Translations under genes and position numbers: made by a program
Notes under the pieces: model-generated
Databases searched by the model: none
What the model was told of the DNA's origin: nothing
The model's input: the letters and a program-made list of their open reading frames with translations, nothing else
NCBI GenBank assembly: GCA_947501325.1
Contig: CANMVC010000001.1
Coordinates: 558,001 to 622,000, forward strand
Length of the DNA: 64,000 bases
DNA from: an uncultured Sphingomonadaceae bacterium
GTDB taxonomy: Bacteria; Pseudomonadota; Alphaproteobacteria; Sphingomonadales; Sphingomonadaceae
Direction: 5' to 3'
In this document: one piece after another, positions 39,398 to 48,474 of the stretch
Numbering within the stretch: the first letter of the stretch is position 1
Layout: the number at the start of each line of letters is the position of its first letter

Positions 39398-40543
39398 TTA
39401 TTGCCTGAGCATTTCACGCGACACAATCATGCGCATGACCTGGTTGGTGCCTTCGAGAATCGAATGCACGCGCAGATCGCGCCAAAAGCGCTCGATCGGA
39501 TAGTCCTGCAAATAGCCATAGCCACCAAAAAGCTGCAGCGCATCGTTGACAATTTTGGAGCCATTGTCGGTAGCCAGGCGCTTGGCCATGGCGGCAAATT
39601 TCGTTTTGTCCGGCGCGCCCTGCGTGACCTTTACTGCGGCCATATAAAGCAGCGCGCGGGAGGCTTCGAGATCGGTCGCCATGTCCGCTAGCATGAACTG
39701 GGTATTCTGAAAATCGCTGATGCTCTTGCCAAATTGCTTGCGCTCTTTGGTATAGGCCACCGCCTCGTCGAGGCAGCGTTGCGCTCCGCCAAGCGAACAG
39801 GCACCGATATTCAACCGACCGCCATCAAGCCCCGCCATGGCAATACGAAAGCCCTCGCCTTCGCCGCCAACCCGGTTCTCCACCGGCACCCGGACATTGT
39901 CGAAATTGACCTGCGCTGTGGGTTGCGAGTGCCAGCCGAGCTTTTTCTCATTCGCGCCGAAACTGACGCCTTCCATATCTTTCTCGATAACAAGGCAAGT
40001 TACGCCGCTCGCGCCATCGTCCGAGGTCCGTGTCATCGTGACATAAAGTTCGTTCTCGCCGCCGCCAGAGATAAAGGCTTTTGAGCCGCTGACGACATAG
40101 TAATCACCATCCCGGACCGCCTTGGTTTTCAGCGAAGCGGCATCGGAACCGGCCCCCGGTTCGGTCAAGCAATAGCTGGAAATCTTGTCCATGCTGATTA
40201 GATCAGGGAGATATTTATCCTTCACCGCCTGCGCACCGAAGGTATCGATCATCCATGCTGCCATGTTATGGATCGAGATGAAGGCGCTGGTAGAAGGGCA
40301 GCCGTACGCCATCGCTTCCATGATGATCGCGCTTTCCAGCCGACCAAGCCCGATCCCGCCAGATTCTTCCGACACATAAATCCCGCCAAAACCCAGATCA
40401 GCACTTTGTTTGATCACATCGCGCGGGAAAATATGCTTTTCATCCCATTCACCGGCATGAGGCGTGATGGCATCGGCCGTGAATTTCTGGGCCATATCCT
40501 GAATGGCAAGCTGGTCTTCGGTCAGGGAGAATTGATCAGTCAT
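39398..40543 (-). CDS. Acyl-CoA dehydrogenase, probably isobutyryl-CoA dehydrogenase
   Basis: 381 residues from the ATG at 40543 (the frame opens five codons earlier). It is an FAD-containing acyl-CoA dehydrogenase with YCLTEPGAGSDAASLKT (flavin and substrate contacts), ERKQFGKSISDFQNTQFMLA and, near the end, the catalytic Glu in HSILEGTNQVMRMIVSREML. The stretch SAFISIHNMAAWMI and the operon partners point to isobutyryl-CoA as substrate. The start overlaps the stop of the upstream polysaccharide deacetylase gene by four bases. Confidence 0.94.
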   Translation of the reverse strand: MTDQFSLTEDQLAIQDMAQKFTADAITPHAGEWDEKHIFPRDVIKQSADLGFGGIYVSEESGGIGLGRLESAIIMEAMAYGCPSTSAFISIHNMAAWMIDTFGAQAVKDKYLPDLISMDKISSYCLTEPGAGSDAASLKTKAVRDGDYYVVSGSKAFISGGGENELYVTMTRTSDDGASGVTCLVIEKDMEGVSFGANEKKLGWHSQPTAQVNFDNVRVPVENRVGGEGEGFRIAMAGLDGGRLNIGACSLGGAQRCLDEAVAYTKERKQFGKSISDFQNTQFMLADMATDLEASRALLYMAAVKVTQGAPDKTKFAAMAKRLATDNGSKIVNDALQLFGGYGYLQDYPIERFWRDLRVHSILEGTNQVMRMIVSREMLRQ

Positions 40544-41487
40544 TTCTTGTCGTTCCATTCTTCTTTCAAAACCCGCTCGGCGAAAAGCCGGTTCAAAACT
40601 TCTTCGTCGGTCCGCTCATACACAAGTTCGCGGGGCGTGATGCCCTTAATATGGGCCATGGCCGCGACCCTGCCGCTGCCTAGAAACCATGTATTGGGTT
40701 CGATCGCGGCAATCGGGTCTTCGTAGGCCGCATCCATCGTGATAATTTCCCAGCCGTCCGCCACCAGTCCTCGCACCAGGTCATCAATAAACAGCGCTGC
40801 AATGTCTGTCTCGTGCAGCAACAGGACATGGGCCGGAGAGCGATCTGTCGTCCGCACCGCAATATCGTCATAAAAATTAGCGGTATCGACCATGGTTTCG
40901 ACATAGAGATCGCGCAGCGCGTCCATGTCCATGGTCTTGCCCGCCTTGGCGGCTTGTGACGCCAGATAGTCAATATGCCAGTCATAATTATCGACCGTCA
41001 CATAGCCGTTGATCAGGCCGCGCTCGGCCAGTGCCTGACGGATCGCATCGCGTTTCTCGAGATCGCGGCGTCCTTCATCGAGGTAGGGAAAGCGGAACCA
41101 GGGCCGGTAACCATCCCGGCCTTTCAGCCATTTTTCGGCCCGATCAATCTCGGCGATATAGTCCGCCGTGTCGGTCTTCCACAGCCAGGGATGGGTATGG
41201 GTATGGTTCGCAATCACGTGCCCCGCCGCCACATAGGCGCGAATCCGTTCCTCCCCGCCTTCCCGATCCGGTTTGCCGAGATTGCCGGTGGTCACGAAGA
41301 AGCCTGCCTGCTCGACACCCGCTTCGGCCAATGCAGCGATAAGCTTTATCGCCCGCTCGTCGGACGTAAAGAAACCGCCGGCATGCCGCGGAACATCATC
41401 AAAACTGATCGCAATCCGTTTTTCTGCAACAGCAGGTTGTAAGGCGAGACCAAGGCTTGCCATCAAGATGAATAAGAAGCGCATCAT
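40540..41487 (-). CDS. Secreted polysaccharide deacetylase family protein
   Basis: 315 residues with a signal peptide ending near AVAEKR. The NodB homology domain follows directly: RIAISFDDVPRHAG (the catalytic and metal Asp pair) and VIANHTHTHPWLWKT (the two metal His), then WFRFPYLDEGRRD and a late LLLHETD. A carbohydrate esterase family 4 enzyme, it should remove acetyl groups from chitin-like, peptidoglycan or exopolysaccharide chains in the periplasm. The coupling of its stop to an acyl-CoA dehydrogenase start is unusual; the two functions have no clear link. AAAGGAATC precedes the ATG. Confidence 0.92.
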   Translation of the reverse strand: MMRFLFILMASLGLALQPAVAEKRIAISFDDVPRHAGGFFTSDERAIKLIAALAEAGVEQAGFFVTTGNLGKPDREGGEERIRAYVAAGHVIANHTHTHPWLWKTDTADYIAEIDRAEKWLKGRDGYRPWFRFPYLDEGRRDLEKRDAIRQALAERGLINGYVTVDNYDWHIDYLASQAAKAGKTMDMDALRDLYVETMVDTANFYDDIAVRTTDRSPAHVLLLHETDIAALFIDDLVRGLVADGWEIITMDAAYEDPIAAIEPNTWFLGSGRVAAMAHIKGITPRELVYERTDEEVLNRLFAERVLKEEWNDKK

Positions 41488-41542
41488 GGTAGGACTGATT
41501 CCTTTCTTGTTAGAAAGGCACCTCCTATCGGCAACTACGGCG

Positions 41543-42961
41543 CTATGCCAGTTTCCGCATCACGTCGCCGAACAAATCTTCGTCGGAAGGTAATTCCTTG
41601 GATACCGCAAGTGGCTTGGAAACCCAGGTTTCATTGATCAGATCGCGCCAGGTAATATTGTTGTTCGTACCATTGCCGCCCCAGCTGCCACAGCCGAGCG
41701 AAAATGTCTGACGCATGCCATTCCAGAGGTTTCCGCTGTTGGAGGCCGATTGCGGCTGATTCACCATCACGCGCGATGTGCGGGTCGCGTTGGCAAGCTT
41801 CATGATATTCTCGTCTGACCGCGAGTAGAGACCACAACTATGCCCCTGCCCCTGATAGGCCTGGATATTGTTGGTCAGCTCAATGGCTTCTTCAATATCG
41901 GCAGCGCGGTAAAGCGCCATGATGACGGTCAGCTTTTCACCAGAGAAAGGAAAGTCCGGGCCAAAACCGGTTTCCGGCACCATGAAGAAGGTCCGTCCTT
42001 CCGGCAGATTAAACCCAGCCATGCCAGCAATTTTTTCAGCCGGTTGCGCAACAATTGCGGTATTGAATTTGCCATCAGGCCACAGCGCATCCTGCAATTT
42101 CTGTTTCTCTTCTTCATTGCAGAGATAGCCGCCCTGATGCTTCAGTTTTTCGACCATCTCGTCGTAAATGGCATCGACCAAGATCACACTATTGTCTGAA
42201 GAACAGCTCGCCGCGAGGTCCAGTGTCTTGGAAATCCGGATTTTTTCGGCGGCATCTTCCAGGTCAGCGCTCTCGTCCACGGTAATGACTGCGTTGCCGA
42301 CACCAACACCTAAAGCAGGTGTGCCGCTGGAATAAGCTGCCGTCACCATCGCGCCACCGCCTGTGGCCAGCACCCGGTCACATTGCCGCATCAATTCGTT
42401 CGTTTTCTCAACCGAAGGCACATCAATGCTGATAACCAGATCAGCCGGTGCGCCCATTTTGACAATCGCGTCGCGCATCAGGTCACAAATCAGTTTGTTT
42501 GTCAGCTTGGCGCGAGGATGCGGCGCAACAATGATCGAGTTACGCCCTTTGACCGCTGAGATCGCTTTAATCACTGGCGTGGCTTCCGGATTGGTCGATG
42601 GAGACAATGCGCCGATAACGCCAACGGGCTTGGCGATTTTTACGATGTTGCGCTCGTGATCTTCCTCAATAATGCCAACGGATTTATCGTCGATAATATC
42701 AAACAGGGTCGCCCGGGTCTTACGGAAAATCTTCAGATATTTGCCGTCATAATTACCAAGCTGCGTTTCATCGACCGTGTGTTGCGCAATTTTCTCGGCA
42801 ACGGATTCCTCGGCAACCGCCCACACCATCGCACGGATCAGTTCGTCGACCTGTTCCTGCGTGTAATTTTCAATCTGCTGCTGTGCTTCACGCGACCGCG
42901 CGACCAATTCGGCAACTTCTTCCACAACGGGATCCTGTGGGTTGGTGGTTGTGTCCAGCAT
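41543..42961 (-). CDS. CoA-acylating aldehyde dehydrogenase, SauS-like
   Basis: 472 residues of the acylating branch of the aldehyde dehydrogenase superfamily. It has GVIGALSPSTNPEATPV (nucleotide-binding region), ATGGGAMVTAAYSSGTPALGVGVGN, and the catalytic Cys in LAASCSSDNSVILVD, with late GQGHSCGLYSR and SLGCGSWGGN. The layout and the C-terminal DEDLFGD fit sulfoacetaldehyde dehydrogenase (acylating, SauS) better than EutE or AdhE, in my reading. It lies 55 bases upstream of the deacetylase gene on the same strand, so it may head the valine operon. Substrate could be sulfoacetaldehyde, acetaldehyde or a valine-pathway semialdehyde. A good AGGAGC site precedes the ATG. Confidence 0.75.
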   Translation of the reverse strand: MLDTTTNPQDPVVEEVAELVARSREAQQQIENYTQEQVDELIRAMVWAVAEESVAEKIAQHTVDETQLGNYDGKYLKIFRKTRATLFDIIDDKSVGIIEEDHERNIVKIAKPVGVIGALSPSTNPEATPVIKAISAVKGRNSIIVAPHPRAKLTNKLICDLMRDAIVKMGAPADLVISIDVPSVEKTNELMRQCDRVLATGGGAMVTAAYSSGTPALGVGVGNAVITVDESADLEDAAEKIRISKTLDLAASCSSDNSVILVDAIYDEMVEKLKHQGGYLCNEEEKQKLQDALWPDGKFNTAIVAQPAEKIAGMAGFNLPEGRTFFMVPETGFGPDFPFSGEKLTVIMALYRAADIEEAIELTNNIQAYQGQGHSCGLYSRSDENIMKLANATRTSRVMVNQPQSASNSGNLWNGMRQTFSLGCGSWGGNGTNNNITWRDLINETWVSKPLAVSKELPSDEDLFGDVMRKLA

Positions 42962-43189
42962 ATAAAGCTCCTGAAATTATGTTTTTGCCCGAAAATCAAC
43001 GCAAAAGGACTCGTTGAACCGGCATTATCTTTACCGATATATATAATTCACCGCCGATAAGCATGCAACGCTGCGCGCAATTAAATTACAAAAGCAACAA
43101 AGCTCCACCGTGATACGCAATTGCTTTGTCAATCCGATTGCGCCTATCGTCAGCAAAATGAGCCACTTCACCACCATTCTAACCACCAA

Positions 43190-44143
43190 ATGACAACTGA
43201 TGTTTTAGATAAAGCACCGGTGGACCCAACGCCGGCTCCATCAACCATAGTCGGTCAAAACCGGCCGATGGCTGGTATAATTACCCGGCTGGCCGCAATG
43301 CTGTCGCTTGCCATTATGTTCGCCTTCGTGAAGCTCGCCGGACAACAAGGTGTCCATGTCACCGAAAGCCTCTTTTATCGGCAATTAATCGCAATGCCGC
43401 TCATTTGTTTCCTGATTTGGCGCAGCAAGGCAGGATGGCCTGCGATCAAATCCGACAAACACAAGCTTCATATCTTGCGGTCTGCGCTCGGAATATTCGC
43501 GATGGGCCTCAATTTCTGGGCCATGACACTACTGCCGCTGGCCGATGCAACGACGATCAGCTTTACCGTGCCGATTTTTGCAACGCTATTCGCTGCCGTC
43601 ATCCTCCGTGAAAAGGTCGGTATCCGGCGGTGGTCGGCGATCCTGATCGGCTTTATTGGCGTATTGGTCGTCATCCAGCCTGGTGGCAACCTGATCCCGG
43701 CCTTTGGCGCGACCGTCGCTTTGATCGGGGCATTGGTCACGGCGTCAGTGACATTGGTTATCAGGATGCTTGGCCGAACCGAAACCAGCATAGTTACGAT
43801 ATTCTGGTTCTCGGTCTACACCCTGCCAGCGTTGGCCGTTTGCGCCTATATTTATGGCGGTGGGCATGACGCCAAGACATGGGGCTATTTGCTTGGCGTC
43901 GGAATATTCGGTGCTATTGGCCAGCTGACAATCACGCAATCGCTGCGCTTCGCGCCCGTATCGACGATCATGCCCATGGATTATAGCGCGCTGCTCTGGG
44001 CGACGATCATCGGCATCATCATATTCGGCCAATGGCCGGGCCTATCCATTCTGATTGGTGCGCCGATCATTATCGGATCCGGCCTGTTCATCGCCTGGCG
44101 TGAGCATGTCCGCGAAACGCGTCTGGTTCACTCCAAAAACTGA
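43190..44143 (+). CDS. DMT family (EamA) transporter
   Basis: 317 residues from the ATG at 43190; the frame extends 23 codons further with a Cys/His-rich, non-membrane sequence that is probably not translated. Ten hydrophobic segments form two EamA repeats. LPLADATTISFTVPIFATLFAA mirrors the LADAVAISF stretch of the paralogue at 33808. It is an inner-membrane metabolite exporter or importer of unknown substrate. The secreted amidohydrolase starts 53 bases downstream on the same strand, so the pair may be co-transcribed. Confidence 0.87.
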   Translation: MTTDVLDKAPVDPTPAPSTIVGQNRPMAGIITRLAAMLSLAIMFAFVKLAGQQGVHVTESLFYRQLIAMPLICFLIWRSKAGWPAIKSDKHKLHILRSALGIFAMGLNFWAMTLLPLADATTISFTVPIFATLFAAVILREKVGIRRWSAILIGFIGVLVVIQPGGNLIPAFGATVALIGALVTASVTLVIRMLGRTETSIVTIFWFSVYTLPALAVCAYIYGGGHDAKTWGYLLGVGIFGAIGQLTITQSLRFAPVSTIMPMDYSALLWATIIGIIIFGQWPGLSILIGAPIIIGSGLFIAWREHVRETRLVHSKN

Positions 44144-44196
44144 TAGCTTGGCAAGCCGGTGTAAAGCGCATAGCTTCCATGCCAGGGGAGAGAGAT

Positions 44197-45942
44197 ATGC
44201 AGTATTTTTGGCGCCAGGCAGCCGCATTTTGGGCAATGATAGCCTTTTCGGCTATGGCAGCGGCTAATGAACCACCCGCAGCTCCACCCTATCCCCAAGT
44301 AACAATTTACGAAGCCGCCAGGATCATTACCATGGAACCGGGTTATCCCGAGGCCAGATTTGTAGCCACTGCGGATGGTATCATCCTCGCCCTTGCGCAA
44401 GAGATCGAAGAACTCGATCCGTGGACCGACCGCCGGGATGTAACCGTCGACCGGCGCTTTGCCGACAAGATACTGATGCCCGGTTTTGTCGAGCCGCATA
44501 TTCACCCGATGCAGACGATCATGATGCTGCCCATCCCCTTCATCAGCCCTGAAGCATGGGAGCTGCCGGGCAAGACCTATCCCGCAGCGCGCGGCAAGGC
44601 GGCCTACGAACGGCGGTTGCGGGAAGAACTGGCAAAAAGTCAGGACGAGCTTTTCATCACCTGGGGTCATCATAAACTGTTTCATGGGGATATGGACCGC
44701 GCGGCACTGGACGGCATTTCGCCCGATCGCGCGGTGGTGATCTGGCAGCGCAGTTTTCATGAAATTATCGCAAATTCAAAGGCCCTCGACTTACTCGGCA
44801 TCGGCACTGCTGAAGCTTTCAAGGCCGAATTTGACAAACCCCAGATCGACCCCGGACATGCCGACTATGCGAGTGGTGTTATTCATGAAACCGCGCTGTT
44901 CAACGGCATCGACAAACTCCGTCCCTATCTCTTCTCTCCCGCAAAAGTACAGCAGGGCCTCGCCGATATGCGCCAGATGATGCTGGAAAACGGCGTGACC
45001 ACCAGCGCCGATCTTGCCTTTGGCGGCTTTGGCGGGCCGGAGATGGAATCGCAGCTGTTCAAGAGCCTTTACGATCTACCGACAACCCCGTCGCGTATTC
45101 TCGCCATTCCGGTTGCGCCGCTGGTGACAGGCGATCCGAATGTCTGGCTAAAGGATATGAAAGCCAAATATGACAGCGACAAATTCTTCTTCTCCAACCG
45201 GGTAAAGCTGTTCGCCGATGGCGCCTTTTTTGCCCAATATATGCAGATGAACCCGCCTGGTTATAGCGATGGCCATGAAGGCAAATGGCTGACCGAACCG
45301 GATGAATTGCTGAAACAGACACAGCGATTCTGGGACGCAGGCTGGAACCTCCATACCCACGTCAATGGTGACAAAGGCCTCGATATCGTACTTGATATCA
45401 CAGAGAAATTATCGGTCAAAAACGGCCAGGACATTGTCATGGAGCATCTCGGTTACTCGACCGAAGCGCAGAACCGGCGGATCGGTGAAATGGGTCTCTA
45501 TGTCTCTGCCCAACCCAATTATATCCGTATTCTCGGCGACACCTATGCCAAGACCGGCATGGGTCCCGACCGTGCAGCGCAGATGAGCCGGCTCGGCTCA
45601 CTCGAACGCAAGGGTGTTCCGCTCGGTCTGCATAGTGACTTTAACATGGCGCCGATTGACCCGCTCTACCTCGCCTGGGTGGCGAGCAACCGGATCACGC
45701 TGGATGGCAATGTAAAGGCGCCGCAGGAAAAGCTCTCCCTCGATAAAGCCCTGCGCGCCATCACCATAGAAGCGGCGCAGGTCATCGGGCTTGATGCCAT
45801 GGTCGGTTCCATCGCTACGGGCAAGAAGGCCGATTTTACTGTGCTGGATCGTGACCCCTATCAAGGCGGGGCCGCCAAGCTGCAGGAGGTGCAGATACAA
45901 GGTGTCGTGTTTGAAGGCCGCTGGTTTCCAGCAACGCAATAG
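44197..45942 (+). CDS. Secreted YtcJ-like amidohydrolase
   Basis: 581 residues from the ATG at 44197, with GGGGAGAGAG upstream and a signal peptide ending near AMAAAN. The metal-dependent hydrolase fold of the YtcJ type is recognisable by GFVEPHIHP (HxH metal ligands) near residue 102, GHHKLFHGDM, NLHTHVNGDKGLD, and the late HSDFNMAP with the metal Asp, ending in IATGKKADFTVLDRDPY. Family members hydrolyse C-N bonds of varied compounds; the substrate here is unknown. Export to the periplasm is less common for this family than a cytoplasmic location. Confidence 0.88.
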   Translation: MQYFWRQAAAFWAMIAFSAMAAANEPPAAPPYPQVTIYEAARIITMEPGYPEARFVATADGIILALAQEIEELDPWTDRRDVTVDRRFADKILMPGFVEPHIHPMQTIMMLPIPFISPEAWELPGKTYPAARGKAAYERRLREELAKSQDELFITWGHHKLFHGDMDRAALDGISPDRAVVIWQRSFHEIIANSKALDLLGIGTAEAFKAEFDKPQIDPGHADYASGVIHETALFNGIDKLRPYLFSPAKVQQGLADMRQMMLENGVTTSADLAFGGFGGPEMESQLFKSLYDLPTTPSRILAIPVAPLVTGDPNVWLKDMKAKYDSDKFFFSNRVKLFADGAFFAQYMQMNPPGYSDGHEGKWLTEPDELLKQTQRFWDAGWNLHTHVNGDKGLDIVLDITEKLSVKNGQDIVMEHLGYSTEAQNRRIGEMGLYVSAQPNYIRILGDTYAKTGMGPDRAAQMSRLGSLERKGVPLGLHSDFNMAPIDPLYLAWVASNRITLDGNVKAPQEKLSLDKALRAITIEAAQVIGLDAMVGSIATGKKADFTVLDRDPYQGGAAKLQEVQIQGVVFEGRWFPATQ

Positions 45943-45979
45943 CGCAAAGGACGCGCTCGCGCCGGCAGGAGCATTCAGT

Positions 45980-46007
45980 CCTAAACGGCGAGGCGCACCT
46001 GTTTAGG
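45980..46007. repeat. Inverted repeat downstream of the amidohydrolase gene
   Basis: CCTAAAC (45980-45986) and GTTTAGG (46001-46007) form a 7-bp stem with a GC-rich 14-base loop, between the convergent amidohydrolase and MddA-like genes. No T-run follows, so its role as a terminator is uncertain; it may be part of a dispersed intergenic element. Confidence 0.5.
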
Positions 46008-46051
46008 CGACCACGAGCGTCAAACCCCAGCAAAATTATGAGAATAAAGAT

Positions 46052-46816
46052 TCATCTTGCTTCACTCTTCGATATTGATTTCAAGACGTTCTTCGAAAAT
46101 GGTACATAGGAAGGCACGCGCTCACGGTAGCTAATATATGGTTCGCCAATCTCTTCGATAAGGTCATTTTCCTCGAAGGGGGTCGCGAGCAAAACATATG
46201 CAAGTGTGGCTCCCGCGAAGACCAGATGCCCGACGGTCAAATGTGGTGTAGCCAGGGGAGCAGTCATCCAGCCAAGGCTGATCGGATGACGAACCAGAGC
46301 ATAGAGATAACGCTCTGTCATATTAGCAGGCCCTGATCGCAACTGCCGAAAATTTTGCCAGGCCTGTGCCAGACCAAAAAATCTGAAATGCCCGAAGTGG
46401 AAGGTCGCGGCTGACATCATCGTCCAGATGCTGAGATAGAGGACGGCGATAGCGCCCGACGCCAGAGGGGATTGGACATGCCAAATCGTAATCGGGATGG
46501 GATGCCAGAAATGAATGAGAAGCCCTGTCATGGTAACGGTCATGTAGAGATAGGTGGCCCGTTCGATCGGGGCTGGAATGATCCGGGTCCACCAGCGCTT
46601 AAAGGAGGTACGGGCAGTAATCGAATGATGCAGACCAAATGCGCCAATCAAGCCAACATTAATGGCGATAGCTGGCCAAAGCCCGATCTCCGTGCCGTCG
46701 CTGATACCTTTCGGGACTCCGAAATCGATAAGAAACCCCATGATGTAGAGAAGAGCCCCGGTCGCCAGTAAATAGGCCACCACAGCATAAATCAGCAAAA
46801 GCGATTTGCGTATCAT
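46052..46816 (-). CDS. mddA: MddA-like methanethiol S-methyltransferase
   Basis: 254 residues from the ATG at 46816 (AAGGAATC upstream). About six hydrophobic segments belong to the NnrU/isoprenylcysteine methyltransferase-like superfamily. Stretches that match the MddA group are FGLHHSITARTSFKRWWTRI, PAPIERATYLY, FHFGHFRFFGLAQAW, and YALVRHPISLGWM. MddA methylates methanethiol with SAM to give dimethyl sulfide at the membrane. The VRHP segment is the SAM-binding signature. The last part has EENDLIEEIGEPYISYRERV, also as in the family. It lies about 120 bases after the Tat-exported protein gene on the same strand. Sulfur-substrate specificity is by similarity only. Confidence 0.8.
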   Translation of the reverse strand: MIRKSLLLIYAVVAYLLATGALLYIMGFLIDFGVPKGISDGTEIGLWPAIAINVGLIGAFGLHHSITARTSFKRWWTRIIPAPIERATYLYMTVTMTGLLIHFWHPIPITIWHVQSPLASGAIAVLYLSIWTMMSAATFHFGHFRFFGLAQAWQNFRQLRSGPANMTERYLYALVRHPISLGWMTAPLATPHLTVGHLVFAGATLAYVLLATPFEENDLIEEIGEPYISYRERVPSYVPFSKNVLKSISKSEAR

Positions 46817-46939
46817 AGATTGATTCCTTGTGGGTTTGCATGAGAAGAAATGCCGTCCAAAACGAACGAGACAGAGGTGTATCAAATGTCTTGGACGGCA
46901 GACGACGCGGACCTGGTGAACCTGATTTTCTGAAACTCG

Positions 46940-48343
46940 TCAGGACCAGTCACGTCGATGGTTGGCGTGGGTTTTCAGATAAGCGCGCGGCTCAAAGTGC
47001 GTGTCGTAGAATCCGGTATCGAGCTTGTGTGCCTGAAGGTACATCAATGTCATGATTGCCGGAACAGTCGCTGGAAAGCGACCAAAGGTATCCTGAACAT
47101 ATTGTGCCATCGTCGCTACGCAATCAATGAACTCGTCGTTGATGGGCGCCGCACTTTTGCGGATTGCATCGGTTTCCTTATAGGGACCTTTGGTTTTCTC
47201 GTTAAACGGCCCACCGGCGCCAAATTTGCGCTGAACGACAGATTCAACTGCGGCACGCATATCTTTGAAATGCGGTTGACAATGGCCCTCCAGAATTCCT
47301 TCCCGGCCCGTGACAAAGGGCAAGGGTTGATCCTTGATCATGTCGAAGCGAAAACCCAGGCCCGGTACGTCGGGATCGCCGCTAGCGCCGAGAATGCTGA
47401 ACGGATTATACCCGTCATACATCCATCCACCAAGGCCCATGGCCTGCAGCATAAGCGCGCCGGCATAGCAAGAACAGGATAGCTCCACGGTCACTTCTGT
47501 AGCGCTGACCTGCTCGACATAGGACAAGGGATAGGGATTGTCTGTGTCGACGAGATGCTTGAACGCCTCAAGACCGGGAATGGGCCGGTTGTTAACATCG
47601 TCATAGATGCATACGCCGTTCTGGACAAAATAGCACAAGGCCAAGACAACATGCTGCGCCAAATCGGCGACCGGAATGATAAGCGTGCTGCCAGGGACAT
47701 TGCCACACCATTGATTATGCATTTCCATATGCTGTGGCTGTGCAGGTATGTTTAACCGGCCATCCGCGATCTTCACGATCCGTTTCTGATGCGCGTCGAG
47801 ATAAGCTTTCAGATCAGTTTCCCCGCTTGCAGCTTTCGCGTCGACTGCAGGCATGTCACGTGTCGGCAAAAAATAAACGCCATTGTCGTCAGTATAAAAA
47901 AATTCGGTTATCTGAAAACCTGCACAAGACGGAAAACTGCGTCCGCCGGCAGCGCCGGCATAGTTCGGGATATTCGGGACATAGTTATGATTGTGCGGGA
48001 TCAGGTTAGACCAGCCAGTATTACCAGCAACGGTCGTTAACAACAGCATCTGTTCCAATTGGGAAAGTGGCTCTGGTTTGTCCTTAGACGTATAGGCCAG
48101 AGGACCATCGGGAATGGAAGCACCACGCGCAAAGCGGCGCGACCGACGGCCATGAATGGCTTCAACAAGGGGAAATTGCATCGCCTCAATCAAGCCCTTG
48201 GGCATATCGGGAATTCGATCCAAGAGGATGCTGCCTCTGTTCCTCAAGCTTGCGCCTGATTTGCCAGCACCCAGGCCTGACATAACCGTACCAGCGCCGA
48301 GCATGGATGCGCCAAGAACTTTTCTTCGTGATGTTTCAAACAT
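46940..48343 (-). CDS. Tat-exported protein of uncertain function, possibly nitroreductase-like
   Basis: 467 residues from the ATG at 48343, which has AAAGGAAAT upstream. The N-terminus ETSRRKVLGASMLGAG is a twin-arginine signal, predicting export of a folded, perhaps cofactor-bearing protein. RRSRRFARGASIPDG with PEPLSQLEQMLLLTTVAG, and ALMLQAMGLGGWMYDGYN later, recall the FMN-binding ends of SagB/nitroreductase-type domains, but the match is weak and the middle is unfamiliar. Several Cys (SCAGF, WCGN, SCSCYAG, EGHCQPHF) could bind metal or form disulfides. A divergent winged-helix/TPR regulator gene lies 131 bases away. Confidence 0.6.
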   Translation of the reverse strand: MFETSRRKVLGASMLGAGTVMSGLGAGKSGASLRNRGSILLDRIPDMPKGLIEAMQFPLVEAIHGRRSRRFARGASIPDGPLAYTSKDKPEPLSQLEQMLLLTTVAGNTGWSNLIPHNHNYVPNIPNYAGAAGGRSFPSCAGFQITEFFYTDDNGVYFLPTRDMPAVDAKAASGETDLKAYLDAHQKRIVKIADGRLNIPAQPQHMEMHNQWCGNVPGSTLIIPVADLAQHVVLALCYFVQNGVCIYDDVNNRPIPGLEAFKHLVDTDNPYPLSYVEQVSATEVTVELSCSCYAGALMLQAMGLGGWMYDGYNPFSILGASGDPDVPGLGFRFDMIKDQPLPFVTGREGILEGHCQPHFKDMRAAVESVVQRKFGAGGPFNEKTKGPYKETDAIRKSAAPINDEFIDCVATMAQYVQDTFGRFPATVPAIMTLMYLQAHKLDTGFYDTHFEPRAYLKTHANHRRDWS

Positions 48344-48474
48344 AGTATTTCCTTTGTTTCGTTTCTTGCCTGTCCCCCTTGTTCGCGCCTCTCGGCCAAG
48401 CATTCCCGATGCATTTGCCGTTTACGCAGAAATTCGATAGGCTCTCGGCCCGATGATTAGCTGATGAAAAACCG

